Source: Ideonella_A sakaiensis_A (GTDB taxonomy: Bacteria > Pseudomonadota > Gammaproteobacteria > Burkholderiales > Burkholderiaceae_C). Taken from it: 64,000 bases of DNA. The stretch is from positions 2,976,001 to 3,040,000 of the forward strand of contig NZ_CP182947.1 of NCBI RefSeq assembly GCF_048320135.1. Direction: 5' to 3'. Under the pieces are notes generated by a model. The model was not told the origin of the DNA and ran no database searches. It was given only the letters and a program-made list of their open reading frames with translations. A program made the position numbers and the translations under genes. Shown here piece by piece: positions 18,831 to 27,698 of the stretch. Position 1 is the first letter of the stretch, and the number at the start of each line of letters is the position of its first letter.

Positions 18831-19595
18831 ATGTCTTCGGTCCGCGGTTGCCTGCACCATCCCCAATTCCGAGCTGGCGTCCGCGAGATGTCGTCGGTAT
18901 CGCTCGGGCTGGCCGCCTGGGGCCTGGTGACCGGCGTCGCAATGGTCAAGGGCGGACTCAGCGTACCGCTCGCGTTGCTGATGAGCCTGACGGTTTTTGC
19001 CGGCAGCGCCCAGCTTGCCGCGGTGCCGCTGATCGCGGCCGGCGCGCCGCTGTGGGTGATCTGGGCCACCGCGGTCTGCATCAACCTGCGTTTCGTGATC
19101 TTCAGCGCGCAGTGGCGGCCGTTTTTCAGACGTTTTCCACGCGGCCAGCGGCTCGCGCTCGGTTATATCTCGGCCGACCTCAGCTATGTGCTGTTCATGA
19201 AGCGCTTCCAGGAGCCGCGCGAAGACGAAGGCCAGATCGAATATTTTCTCGGCGGCAGTTCGCTGGTCTGGCTGGCCTGGCAGTCGGCGTCGGTGGTCGG
19301 CATCCTGCTCGCCGACGTGATCCCGACCGAATGGGGACTGGGTTTTGCCGGCGTGCTCGCGCTGCTCGGCCTGACCTGGTCGATGCTGTCGGACCGCGCG
19401 ACCGCGCTGGCCGCCGCGGTCGCTGGCGCAGCCGCAGTGGCAGCTTTTGCGATGCCGTTCAAGCTGAACATCGTCGTCGCGATCGCCGCGGCGGTCTGCC
19501 TCGGTCTGCTGATCGACGGCGGCGGCGATGCCGGCCGGCGTTTTCGCGACCTGCTGAGCCGCGCCGGCGGCCGGCCGTCGAGGGCGACGACATGA
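18831..19595 (+). CDS. azlC: AzlC family branched-chain amino-acid export permease
   Basis: AzlC is the large subunit of the two-component AzlCD exporter for branched-chain amino acids (ygaZH in enterics). The 254-residue protein has the typical start FRAGVREMSSVSLGLAAWG, hydrophobic helices throughout, and the conserved FAGSAQLAAVPL motif. The substrate is inferred from the family. The stop overlaps the azlD start as ATGA, so translation is coupled. The ATG follows a -10-like box by 6 nt with no ribosome-binding site. Confidence 0.92.
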   Translation: MSSVRGCLHHPQFRAGVREMSSVSLGLAAWGLVTGVAMVKGGLSVPLALLMSLTVFAGSAQLAAVPLIAAGAPLWVIWATAVCINLRFVIFSAQWRPFFRRFPRGQRLALGYISADLSYVLFMKRFQEPREDEGQIEYFLGGSSLVWLAWQSASVVGILLADVIPTEWGLGFAGVLALLGLTWSMLSDRATALAAAVAGAAAVAAFAMPFKLNIVVAIAAAVCLGLLIDGGGDAGRRFRDLLSRAGGRPSRATT

Positions 19596-19921
19596 GCAGC
19601 ACCGAGACCTTCATCGCGATCATCGGGCTGGCGCTGATCACGCTCGCGACACGCGCGTTTTTCCTGTTCTCCGAGCGCGAACTGGTCTTGCCGGACTGGA
19701 TCAACCGCGGCTTGCGGTACGCGCCGTTGGCCGCGCTGACCGCGGTGCTGACGCCGGAAATCGTGATGAGCCAGGGTCAGCTGATCGATACCTGGCAGGA
19801 CGCGCGGCTGTTTGCCGTCGCGGCGGCGAGCGCCTACTTTTTCTGGCGCCGCGGCATCCTCGGCACCATTGTCACCGGCATGGCGGTGCTGCTGCCGTTG
19901 AAGCTGCTGCTCGGCTGGTAG
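19592..19921 (+). CDS. azlD: AzlD family branched-chain amino-acid transporter small subunit
   Basis: This is the small partner of AzlC: 109 residues with about four hydrophobic segments. The conserved pattern TLATRAFFLFSERELVLPDWINRGLRYAPLAA is clear over its first half. ATG at 19592 overlaps the azlC stop by 4 nt. The C-terminus GILGTIVTGMAVLLPLKLLLG fits the family. Both subunits are needed for export in characterised homologues. Confidence 0.9.
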   Translation: MSSTETFIAIIGLALITLATRAFFLFSERELVLPDWINRGLRYAPLAALTAVLTPEIVMSQGQLIDTWQDARLFAVAAASAYFFWRRGILGTIVTGMAVLLPLKLLLGW

Positions 19922-19924
19922 TAG

Positions 19925-19930
19925 GACAAT
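19925..19930 (+). promoter_or_regulatory. Candidate -10 of pgk
   Basis: GACAAT lies just after the azlD stop and would give a leader of about 50 nt before the pgk ATG. The -35 is not obvious. Confidence 0.3.
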
Positions 19931-19986
19931 CGGCGCTTCGCGGGGTCTGGCGACGGGCCCCAGTGTTCCCTCAAGCAGCCGATCCG

Positions 19987-21186
19987 ATGAACATCCTTCG
20001 CTTCCAGGACCTCGTTTCCGCCGGCCGGGTCGCCGGCCGCCGCGTCTTCATCCGCGCCGACCTCAATGTGCCGCTCGACGACCAGGGCGCGATCACCGAG
20101 GACACACGCATCCGCGCGTCGCTGCCTTGCATCGAGCAGGCGCTCGGCGCCGGTGCCGCGGTGATGGTCACCTCGCACCTCGGCCGGCCGAGCGAAGGCG
20201 TATTCAAGCCCGAGGATTCGCTGGCGCCGGTGGCGCGACGCCTCGGTGAACTGCTTGGCCGCGACGTGCCGCTGGTCAGCAACTGGGTCGACGGCGTCGA
20301 TGTCGCCGCCGGCCAGGTCGTGCTGCTCGAAAACTGCCGGCTGAACAAGGGCGAAAAGAAGAACGACGAGGCGCTGGCGCGCAAGATGGCCGCGTTGTGC
20401 GACATCTTCGTCCACGACGCCTTCGGCACAGCGCACCGCGCCGAGGCCAGCACCTACGGCATTGCCGAACATGCGCCGGTTGCCTGCGCCGGCCCGCTGC
20501 TGTCGGCCGAGATCGATGCGATCGGCAAGGCGCTGGCGGCGCCGAAGCGACCGCTGGTCGCGATCGTCGCCGGCAGCAAGGTCAGCAGCAAGCTGACGAT
20601 CCTGAAGGCGCTGGCCGAGAAGGTCGATCAGCTGATCGTCGGCGGCGGCATCGCCAATACCTTCATGCTGGCGGCCGGCCTGCCGATCGGCAAGTCGCTG
20701 GCCGAGGCCGACCTCGTCGAAGAGGCGCGCGCGGTGATCGACGCGATGCAAAAACGTGGCGCCGCGGTGCCGATCCCGGTCGACGTCGTTGTTGCAGACC
20801 GCTTCGCCGCCGACGCGAAGGCGACCGTCAAGGCCTCGACCGACGTCGCGGCCGACGACCTGATCCTGGATATCGGGCCGCAGACCGCTGCGGCATTGGC
20901 CGAGCAACTGAAGTCATCCGGCACCATCGTCTGGAACGGCCCGGTCGGCGTCTTCGAATTCGACGCCTTCAGCCACGGCACCGAGGTGCTGGCGCGGGCG
21001 ATTGCGCAAAGCCCGGCCTTCAGCATCGCCGGTGGCGGCGATACGCTCGCGGCGATCTCGAAATACGGCATCGAGCGCGACATCGGCTATATCTCGACCG
21101 GTGGCGGCGCCTTCCTCGAAGTGCTGGAGGGCAAGACGCTGCCGGCCTTCGAGGTGCTGCAGCGGCGCGCCGATTCGGCCAAGTGA
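19987..21186 (+). CDS. pgk: Phosphoglycerate kinase
   Basis: Pgk transfers phosphate from 1,3-bisphosphoglycerate to ADP in glycolysis and runs in reverse in gluconeogenesis. The 399-residue protein has RVFIRADLNVPLDD at the N-terminus, substrate-binding VMVTSHLGRP, and the nucleotide-binding GGGDTLAAI near the C-terminus. VAGSKVSSKL and WNGPVGVFE are also intact. ATG 19987 is preferred over an in-frame GTG at 19963 because it matches the family N-terminus. pyk follows after 113 nt. Confidence 0.97.
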   Translation: MNILRFQDLVSAGRVAGRRVFIRADLNVPLDDQGAITEDTRIRASLPCIEQALGAGAAVMVTSHLGRPSEGVFKPEDSLAPVARRLGELLGRDVPLVSNWVDGVDVAAGQVVLLENCRLNKGEKKNDEALARKMAALCDIFVHDAFGTAHRAEASTYGIAEHAPVACAGPLLSAEIDAIGKALAAPKRPLVAIVAGSKVSSKLTILKALAEKVDQLIVGGGIANTFMLAAGLPIGKSLAEADLVEEARAVIDAMQKRGAAVPIPVDVVVADRFAADAKATVKASTDVAADDLILDIGPQTAAALAEQLKSSGTIVWNGPVGVFEFDAFSHGTEVLARAIAQSPAFSIAGGGDTLAAISKYGIERDIGYISTGGGAFLEVLEGKTLPAFEVLQRRADSAK

Positions 21187-21191
21187 TCGCA

Positions 21192-21209
21192 GGCGCCGGC
21201 AACGGCGCC
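21192..21209 (+). other. GNRA-loop hairpin between pgk and pyk
   Basis: GGCGCCG (21192-21198) pairs with CGGCGCC (21203-21209) around a GCAA tetraloop, 5 nt after the pgk stop. No U-tract follows. A processing or stabilising element at the pgk 3' end is plausible. GATAAT at 21210-21215 could be a -10 for pyk. Confidence 0.4.
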
Positions 21210-21299
21210 GATAATGCGCTGAATGCCCGGCAGCAACCACTCCTGGCTGCCGCCGGAGACGGGCCGTTGCGACGAGCCCTTGCGACAACGGAGATCGCC

Positions 21300-22730
21300 A
21301 TGCCCCGCGCCACCAAGATTGTTGCCACCCTGGGCCCCGCGTCGAGCGCTCCCGAGGTGCTCGAGCGGATGATCCTCGCCGGCGTCGATGTCGTCAGGCT
21401 GAATTTTTCGCACGGCACCGCCGACGACCACATCGCGCGCGCCAATGTCGTGCGCGAGGTCGCAAAGGCGGCCGGCAAGTCGGTCGCGATCATGGCCGAC
21501 CTGCAGGGGCCGAAGATCCGCGTCGGCAAATTCGAAGGTGGCCACACCGAACTGGTGGCAGGCCAGCAGTTCATCCTCGATGCCAGCAGCAATGACCTGG
21601 GCAACCACGAGCGGGTCGGCCTTGATTACAAGGAATTGCCACGCGACGTTCGTCCCGGCGACATCCTGCTGCTCAACGACGGCCTGCTGAAGCTGGTCGT
21701 CAACACGGTGCGTGCCGATGCGGTGCACACCACCGTCGTCGCCGGCGGGCCGCTGTCGAACAACAAGGGCATCAACAAGGCCGGCGGCGGCCTGACCGCG
21801 CCGGCGCTGACCGCGAAGGACATGGAGGACATCAAGACCGCGATGGCCTTCCAGTGCGAATACCTTGCAGTCAGTTTTCCGAAAAGCGCAACCGACATGG
21901 AGATGGCGCGTCAACTGGCGAATGTCGCCGGCCAGCAGTGGCGGCACCGGCCGGCGCTGATCGCGAAGATCGAGCGCATCGAGGCGATCCCGGCGCTCGA
22001 GAGCATCCTCAGGGCCAGCGACGGCATCATGGTTGCCCGCGGCGACCTTGCGATCGAGGTCGGCAATGCCGCGGTGCCGGCGCTGCAGAAGCGGATGATC
22101 AAGATGGCGCGCGAACTCGACCGCGTCGTGATCACCGCGACGCAGATGATGGAAAGCATGATCCACAACCCGGTGCCGACACGCGCCGAGGTCAGCGACG
22201 TGGCCAATGCGGTGCTCGACGGCACCGATGCGGTGATGCTCAGCGCCGAAACGGCAACCGGCAAATATCCGGTCGAGACGATCGAGCAGATGGCGGCGAT
22301 CGCGCTCGAGGCGGAAAGCGCCGAGGACAGCAGCATCGATACCGATTTTGCCGACAAGCGTTTCGAGCGGATCGACCAGTCGATCGCGATGGGCGCGCTG
22401 TTCACCGCCCACCATCTCGGCTGCAAGGCGATCGTCGCATTGACCGAGTCGGGTTCGACGGCCTTGTGGATGAGCCGTCACAACGTCAAGGTGCCGATCT
22501 TCGGCCTGACCTCGCAGCCGTTCTCGGAGCGACGGATGGCGCTGTACCGCAATGTGCGGCCGCTGTTGATGAACAGCTGCAGCGACCGCGACGATGCGCT
22601 GGCGCAGGCCGAAGCGCTGCTGATCGAAAGCGGCGCATTGCGGCCCGGCGATACCTATGCGATCACCTGCGGTGAGCCGATGGGCCATCCGGGTGGCACC
22701 AACATGCTCAAGGTCTGCCGCGTCGGCTGA
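21300..22730 (+). CDS. pyk: Pyruvate kinase
   Basis: Pyk makes pyruvate and ATP from PEP and ADP. The 476-residue protein begins RATKIVATLGPASS and contains RLNFSHG, the metal-binding MVARGDLAIEVG, and the signature ITATQMMESMI. It also has DAVMLSAETATGKYP and a C-terminal regulatory domain (about 345-476). The ATG at 21300 has GGAGA upstream. The stop overlaps the ilvA start (TGATG), so the two genes are translationally coupled. Confidence 0.97.
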   Translation: MPRATKIVATLGPASSAPEVLERMILAGVDVVRLNFSHGTADDHIARANVVREVAKAAGKSVAIMADLQGPKIRVGKFEGGHTELVAGQQFILDASSNDLGNHERVGLDYKELPRDVRPGDILLLNDGLLKLVVNTVRADAVHTTVVAGGPLSNNKGINKAGGGLTAPALTAKDMEDIKTAMAFQCEYLAVSFPKSATDMEMARQLANVAGQQWRHRPALIAKIERIEAIPALESILRASDGIMVARGDLAIEVGNAAVPALQKRMIKMARELDRVVITATQMMESMIHNPVPTRAEVSDVANAVLDGTDAVMLSAETATGKYPVETIEQMAAIALEAESAEDSSIDTDFADKRFERIDQSIAMGALFTAHHLGCKAIVALTESGSTALWMSRHNVKVPIFGLTSQPFSERRMALYRNVRPLLMNSCSDRDDALAQAEALLIESGALRPGDTYAITCGEPMGHPGGTNMLKVCRVG

Positions 22731-23941
22731 TGGTGTCCGCCCTGACTGCGGATGCGGTCCGCGCAGCGGCCGAGCGGCTGCATGGCGAGGTCATCGATAC
22801 GCCGTGCCTGGTGTCGCGCACCTTGTCGTCGCTGGTCGGCTGCGAGGTTTTCCTCAAATTCGAGAACCATCAGTTCACCGCATCGTTCAAGGAGCGCGGG
22901 GCACTGAACCGGATGGCGCAACTGACGCCGGAAGAGCGCGCCGCCGGCGTGCTCGCGGTATCGGCCGGCAACCATGCGCAAGGCGTCGCCTACCACGCGC
23001 AGCGGATGGGCATACCGGCGACGATCGTGATGCCGAGGTTTGCCTCGTCGGTGAAGATCGACAATACGCGCCGCTTCGGCGCCACCGTCGTGCTCGAAGG
23101 CGACACCTTCGACGATGCGCGGGCCCACGGGCTGGCGCTGGCGCAGCAGCGCGGGCTGACGCTGATCCATCCCTATGACGATGTCGAAGTCGCGGCCGGG
23201 CAGGGCACGATCGCGCTCGAGATGCTGGCCGAGCAGCCGCAGATCGATACGCTGCTGATTGCCGTCGGTGGCGGCGGCCTGATCGCCGGCATGGCGACTG
23301 CGGCCCGATCGGTGAAGCCCGGGCTCGAGGTCTACGGCGTGCAGACCGAGCGTTTTCCACCGGTCTGGAATGCGCGCCACGGCGGCGATCTCGAATGCGG
23401 GCAGGCGACGATTGCCGACGGCATCGCGGTCAAGTCGCCCGGCGCGCTGACGCTGCCGGTGATCCTCGACCAGGTCGCGGATGTGCTGCTGGTCGGCGAG
23501 GACGATATCGAGCAGGCGATGCTGATGCTGCTCGAGATCGAAAAAACCGTCGTCGAAGGCGCCGGCGCGGTCGGCCTGGCGGCCCTGCTGAAACACCGCG
23601 AGCGTTTTGCCGGCCGCAAGGTCGGTCTGGTGCTGTGCGGCGGCAACATCGAACCGATGCTGCTGGCCGAGATCATCGAGCGCGGCATGGTCAAGTCGGG
23701 CCGGCTGGCGCGGCTGCGGCTCGACGTCCGCGACGTGCCCGGTGCACTGGCCGACATGGCGAGGCTGCTCGGCCAGCTCGGCGCGAACATCAACGAGCTG
23801 CAGCACCAGCGGGCCTTTTCGTCGCTGTCGGTCGAGCGCGTGCAGGTCGAGGTGGTGGTGCAGACCCGCGGTGTCGAGCACATCGAGCAGATCCTCGCCG
23901 CATTGTGCGAGCGCGGTTACCGGGCACAACGGATAGCTTGA
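22730..23941 (+). CDS. ilvA: Threonine ammonia-lyase (ACT-domain form)
   Basis: This PLP enzyme deaminates threonine (and serine) to 2-oxobutyrate, the entry step to isoleucine. In the 403-residue chain the PLP lysine is in TASFKERGAL, followed by VSAGNHAQGVA, the phosphate-binding VGGGGLIAGMA, and LVLCGGNIEP. A single C-terminal ACT domain (about 325-403, beginning LARLRLDVRDVPGALADMA) makes it the short form. Biosynthetic versus catabolic use cannot be decided from sequence. Its placement directly behind pyk is unusual. Confidence 0.93.
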   Translation: MVSALTADAVRAAAERLHGEVIDTPCLVSRTLSSLVGCEVFLKFENHQFTASFKERGALNRMAQLTPEERAAGVLAVSAGNHAQGVAYHAQRMGIPATIVMPRFASSVKIDNTRRFGATVVLEGDTFDDARAHGLALAQQRGLTLIHPYDDVEVAAGQGTIALEMLAEQPQIDTLLIAVGGGGLIAGMATAARSVKPGLEVYGVQTERFPPVWNARHGGDLECGQATIADGIAVKSPGALTLPVILDQVADVLLVGEDDIEQAMLMLLEIEKTVVEGAGAVGLAALLKHRERFAGRKVGLVLCGGNIEPMLLAEIIERGMVKSGRLARLRLDVRDVPGALADMARLLGQLGANINELQHQRAFSSLSVERVQVEVVVQTRGVEHIEQILAALCERGYRAQRIA

Positions 23942-23977
23942 TACGGGTCAAGCCGCTGCCGCCGGATCCGGGTCACG

Positions 23978-24004
23978 ATGAAAGCCTCTTTCTGGAGGCT
24001 GTAG
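23978..24004 (+). other. Eight-codon upstream reading frame abutting ppsA
   Basis: ATG at 23978 opens a frame encoding MKASFWRL and stops at TAG 24002-24004, immediately followed by the ppsA ATG with no gap. The ppsA Shine-Dalgarno lies inside this frame. It could couple or gate ppsA translation. Chance occurrence cannot be excluded. Confidence 0.35.
23983..24000 (+). promoter_or_regulatory. Hairpin masking the ppsA ribosome-binding site
   Basis: AGCCTC (23983-23988) pairs perfectly with GAGGCT (23995-24000) around a 6-nt loop. The right arm contains four of the five bases of the strong GGAGG at 23994-23998, which sits 6 nt before the ppsA ATG. Translation of the short upstream frame would melt this stem. 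Confidence 0.45.
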
Positions 24005-26434
24005 ATGACGAAGACCCTGGCCGATTCGATCCGCTGGTTCCGTGAACTTTCATTGGCGGACCTGCCGCTGGTCGGCGGCAAGAATGCCTCGCTCGGCGAG
24101 ATGTTCCAGCAACTGGTGCCGCTCGGCGTGCGCATCCCCGACGGTTTTGCCGTCACCGCCGAGGCCTATCGGGAAGCGCTCGATACCGCCGATTGCTGGC
24201 CCGAATTGCACCGTCTGCTCGACGGCCTCGACAAACGCGATGTCGCTTCACTGGCGCGGGCCGGTGCGCGGGCTCGCGAGGTCGTTTTTGCCGCGCCGAT
24301 GCCGGCGCATGTCGAGCAATCGATCCGCAGCGCCTGGCGCGAGCTGAAAGCCCAGGTCGGCGACGACCTGAGCGTCGCGGTGCGCAGTTCGGCAACCGCG
24401 GAGGACCTGCCGACCGCGAGTTTTGCCGGCCAGCACGATACCTACCTGAATATCCAGGGCGAGGAGATGCTGCTCGATGCGGTCAAGCGTTGCCAGGCAT
24501 CGCTGTTCACCGACCGCGCGATTTCATACCGCATCGACAACGGCTTCGACCACTTCAAGGTTTTCCTGTCGGTCGCGGTGATGCAGATGGTGCGCAGCGA
24601 TCTCGCGTCGAGCGGCGTGATGTTCAGCATCGATACCGAATCGGGCCATCCGGACATGGTGTTCATCACCGGCGCCTGGGGGCTCGGTGAAAACGTCGTG
24701 CAGGGCGCGGTCGACCCGGACGAGTTCTATGTCCACAAGCCGACTTTCCGGCAGGGTTTCCGCCGTGTGCTGCGCCGCACGCTCGGCAAGAAGCAGATCC
24801 AGATGGTTTATGCGCCGGGCCGCACGCGGGAGCCGGTCGTCAACCGGCCGACGCCGAAAGCCGACCGGGCGCGCTTCTGCCTCAGCGACGCCGACGTGTT
24901 GGAGCTCGCCGATGCGGCGATCAAGATCGAGGACCACTACAGCCGCCAGGCCGGCAGCCGTCGGCCGATGGACATCGAATGGGCGAAGGATGGGCCAGAT
25001 GGTGCGCTGTACATCGTGCAGGCGCGGCCGGAAACGGCGGTGTCGCAGCAATCGGTGACGCAGATCGAGGAATTCGTGCTCGACGGCAAAGGCGAGATGA
25101 AGGTGCGTGGCCGCTCGGTCGGTTCGCGAATCGCCAGCGGCGGCGTCCGGCTGGTGACCAATGGACGCCAGCTGGCTGAATTCCAGCCCGGAGAAGTGCT
25201 GATCGCCGATACGACGACGCCGGACTGGGAGCCGGTGATGAAGACGGCAGCGGCCATCGTCACCAACCGCGGCGGCCGCACCTGCCACGCGGCGATCGTC
25301 GCGCGGGAGCTCGGCATTCCGGCGGTGGTCGGCGCCGAACATGCCACCGAGACATTGACCAACGGTGAAACGGTGACGGTGTCCTGCGCCGAAGGCGCGG
25401 TCGGCAATGTCTATGCCGGCGAAGTGCCGTTCCACCGCGTGGTCACCGACTTGTCGGGTTTGAAGAAGCCGCGCACCGAGATCATGGTCAATCTCGGCAA
25501 TCCCGAACTCGCCTTCCAGACCAGTTTTCTGCCGTGCGACGGCGTCGGCCTCGCGCGGATGGAATTCATCGTCAACGAGCACATTAAAGTGCATCCGATG
25601 GCGGTGCTGCACCAGGAGCGCATCACCGATGCCGCCGAGCGCGCGAAGGTCGAGGCGTTGTGTGCCGGGTATCCGGATGGCGCGAGTTATTTCATCGAGC
25701 GGCTCGCCGAAGGGGTCGGCACGATTGCCGCGGCATTTTTCCCGCGCCCGGTGATCGTTCGGCTGTCGGATTTCAAGAGCAACGAATATGCGGCCTTGCT
25801 CGGCGGCCGCGTGTTCGAGCCGCACGAGGAAAATCCGATGATCGGCTTCCGCGGCGCCGCGCGCTATATCCATCCCGACTATGCCGAGGGTTTTGCGCTC
25901 GAGTGCGCGGCGCTGAAACGCGTGCGCGACGAGATGGGGTTGACGAATCTGAAGCTGATGGTGCCGTTCTGCCGCCGCATCGACGAGGCGCGCCGCGTGC
26001 TCGACGCGATGGCCAGTCACGGCCTGGTGCGCGGGCAGAATGGCCTCGAGGTCTACGTGATGTGCGAGATCCCGAACAACGTGCTGCTGATCGACGAGTT
26101 TTCGGAGTTGTTCGACGGTTTTTCAATCGGCTCGAACGACCTGACGCAGCTGACGCTCGGCGTCGACCGCGACAGCGCGATCGTTGCCGAATCGTTCGAC
26201 GAGCGCGACCCGGGCATGTTGAAGATGCTGAAGCTCGCAGTCGACGGCGCGAAACGCAACAATCGGCACAGCGGCATCTGCGGCCAGGCGCCGTCGGACC
26301 ATCCGGAGATCGCCCGCTACCTGGTCGAGCTCGGCATCGACAGCATCAGCCTGACGCCGGACACGGTGCTGCGCACGATGAAGGAGCTGGCCGAAATCGA
26401 GGCCGGGGAGGGTCGTGCCAGCGGGGCGCGCTAG
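24005..26434 (+). CDS. ppsA: Phosphoenolpyruvate synthase
   Basis: PpsA converts pyruvate, ATP and water to PEP, AMP and phosphate, the gluconeogenic bypass of pyruvate kinase. The 809-residue protein has an ATP-grasp N-terminal domain (VGGKNASLGEM; VRSSATAEDLPTASFAGQHD). The phosphohistidine domain has GGRTCHAAIVARELGIPAVVG, with the catalytic His near residue 427. The C-terminal PEP/pyruvate barrel has MIGFRGAARY, FSIGSNDLTQLTLG and SGICGQAPSDHPE. Strong GGAGG precedes the ATG but lies in a small hairpin. Confidence 0.97.
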   Translation: MTKTLADSIRWFRELSLADLPLVGGKNASLGEMFQQLVPLGVRIPDGFAVTAEAYREALDTADCWPELHRLLDGLDKRDVASLARAGARAREVVFAAPMPAHVEQSIRSAWRELKAQVGDDLSVAVRSSATAEDLPTASFAGQHDTYLNIQGEEMLLDAVKRCQASLFTDRAISYRIDNGFDHFKVFLSVAVMQMVRSDLASSGVMFSIDTESGHPDMVFITGAWGLGENVVQGAVDPDEFYVHKPTFRQGFRRVLRRTLGKKQIQMVYAPGRTREPVVNRPTPKADRARFCLSDADVLELADAAIKIEDHYSRQAGSRRPMDIEWAKDGPDGALYIVQARPETAVSQQSVTQIEEFVLDGKGEMKVRGRSVGSRIASGGVRLVTNGRQLAEFQPGEVLIADTTTPDWEPVMKTAAAIVTNRGGRTCHAAIVARELGIPAVVGAEHATETLTNGETVTVSCAEGAVGNVYAGEVPFHRVVTDLSGLKKPRTEIMVNLGNPELAFQTSFLPCDGVGLARMEFIVNEHIKVHPMAVLHQERITDAAERAKVEALCAGYPDGASYFIERLAEGVGTIAAAFFPRPVIVRLSDFKSNEYAALLGGRVFEPHEENPMIGFRGAARYIHPDYAEGFALECAALKRVRDEMGLTNLKLMVPFCRRIDEARRVLDAMASHGLVRGQNGLEVYVMCEIPNNVLLIDEFSELFDGFSIGSNDLTQLTLGVDRDSAIVAESFDERDPGMLKMLKLAVDGAKRNNRHSGICGQAPSDHPEIARYLVELGIDSISLTPDTVLRTMKELAEIEAGEGRASGAR

Positions 26435-26462
26435 GCTGCCGCGGCAAAGGCCGGACGTCGTT

Positions 26463-26486
26463 GGGGTCGACCCCGGTCGCTAGAAT
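26463..26486 (+). promoter_or_regulatory. Candidate fba promoter with palindrome
   Basis: TAGAAT (26481-26486) is a good -10, giving a leader of about 72-78 nt. A perfect 12-bp palindrome GGGGTCGACCCC (26463-26474) lies just upstream, where an operator overlapping the promoter would sit. The -35 is weak. Confidence 0.35.
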
Positions 26487-26564
26487 CGCCGCGTTACCGA
26501 CAGGTTACGGCGGCTCTTGCCGCAGCTGTCGAGTCCGAATTCCCCAACTCTCCCGGAGACCGCC

Positions 26565-27632
26565 ATGCCACTCGTCTCGATGCGCCAGTTGCTCGACCAT
26601 GCCGCCGAAAACGGCTATGGACTGCCTGCATTCAACGTCAACAACCTCGAACAGGTGCAGGCGGTGATGTCTGCGGCCAGCGAGGTCGGCTCACCGGTGA
26701 TCCTGCAAGCCAGCGCCGGTGCCCGCAAATATGCCGGCGAACCGTTCATCAAGCACCTGATCCAGGCGGCGATCGAAAGCTACCCGGAAATCCCGCTGGT
26801 GATGCACCAGGACCACGGCCAGAGCCCGGATGTCTGCCGCGGCGCGATCGACCTCGGATTCAGCTCGGTGATGATGGACGGCTCGCTGGAAGCCGACGGC
26901 AAGACGATCGCCAGCTACGACTACAACGTCGACGTCACCCGCAAGGTCGTCGAGATGGCGCATGCGCTGGGCATCACCGTCGAGGGCGAACTCGGCTGCC
27001 TCGGCTCGCTGGAGACGATGCGCGGCGACAAGGAGGACGGCCACGGAACCGAGTCGACGATGACCAAGGAGCAGCTGCTGACCGATCCGGAAGAAGCCGC
27101 GGACTTCGTCAAGAGGACCCAGCTCGATGCACTGGCGATCGCGATCGGCACCAGCCATGGCGCTTACAAGTTCACCCGCAAGCCGACCGGCGACATCCTC
27201 GCGATCGGCCGGATCAAGGAGATCCACCAGCGCATTCCGAATACCCACCTGGTGATGCACGGCAGCTCGAGCGTGCCGCAGGACCTGCTGGCGACGATCC
27301 GCGAATTCGGCGGCAACCTGCGCGAGACCTACGGCGTGCCGGTCAGCGAGATCCAGGAAGCGATCAAGCACGGCGTGCGCAAGATCAACATCGATACCGA
27401 TGTGCGGCTGGCGATGACCGCGGCGATCCGCAAATACATGGCGCAGAACCCGGACAAGTTCGATCCGCGCGACTATCTGAAACCGGCGCGCGAGGCGGCG
27501 AAGTCGATCTGCAAGCAGCGGTATCTCGAATTCGGCTGCGAAGGCCAGGCCTCGAAGATCAAGCCGGTGCCGCTGGCCGAAATGGCGTCCCGTTATGCCA
27601 AGGGCGAACTGGAGCAGCGGGTCAAGGCCTGA
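26565..27632 (+). CDS. fba: Fructose-bisphosphate aldolase, class II
   Basis: The zinc-dependent aldolase interconverts fructose-1,6-bisphosphate with two triose phosphates. The 355-residue product has YGLPAFNVNN near the start and VMHQDHGQSPD with the catalytic Asp83 and zinc ligand His84. The second zinc-binding signature GITVEGELGCLGS is followed by LAIAIGTSHGAYK and LVMHGSSSVPQ. ATG 26565 follows GGAGA. A hairpin terminator lies about 70 nt after the stop, just before purC. Confidence 0.97.
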   Translation: MPLVSMRQLLDHAAENGYGLPAFNVNNLEQVQAVMSAASEVGSPVILQASAGARKYAGEPFIKHLIQAAIESYPEIPLVMHQDHGQSPDVCRGAIDLGFSSVMMDGSLEADGKTIASYDYNVDVTRKVVEMAHALGITVEGELGCLGSLETMRGDKEDGHGTESTMTKEQLLTDPEEAADFVKRTQLDALAIAIGTSHGAYKFTRKPTGDILAIGRIKEIHQRIPNTHLVMHGSSSVPQDLLATIREFGGNLRETYGVPVSEIQEAIKHGVRKINIDTDVRLAMTAAIRKYMAQNPDKFDPRDYLKPAREAAKSICKQRYLEFGCEGQASKIKPVPLAEMASRYAKGELEQRVKA

Positions 27633-27655
27633 ACGACCTCGGATTAAAAGCGCTT

Positions 27656-27671
27656 TTCCGCGCGAGCGGAA
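27656..27671 (+). other. GNRA hairpin in the fba-purC spacer
   Basis: TTCCGC (27656-27661) and GCGGAA (27666-27671) form a perfect stem closed by a GCGA tetraloop. It overlaps a perfect palindrome AAAAGCGCTTTT (27646-27657). Together with the terminator downstream it makes the 110-nt spacer highly structured. Confidence 0.45.
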
Positions 27672-27698
27672 GCACTCACTTACAGGATACCGACTGTC

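Noticed and set aside
20397..21299. In-frame extension of pyk over the pgk gene
   Set aside because: The extension is a frame-shifted reading of pgk. Pyruvate kinase homology begins at the ATG at 21300, which has its own Shine-Dalgarno.
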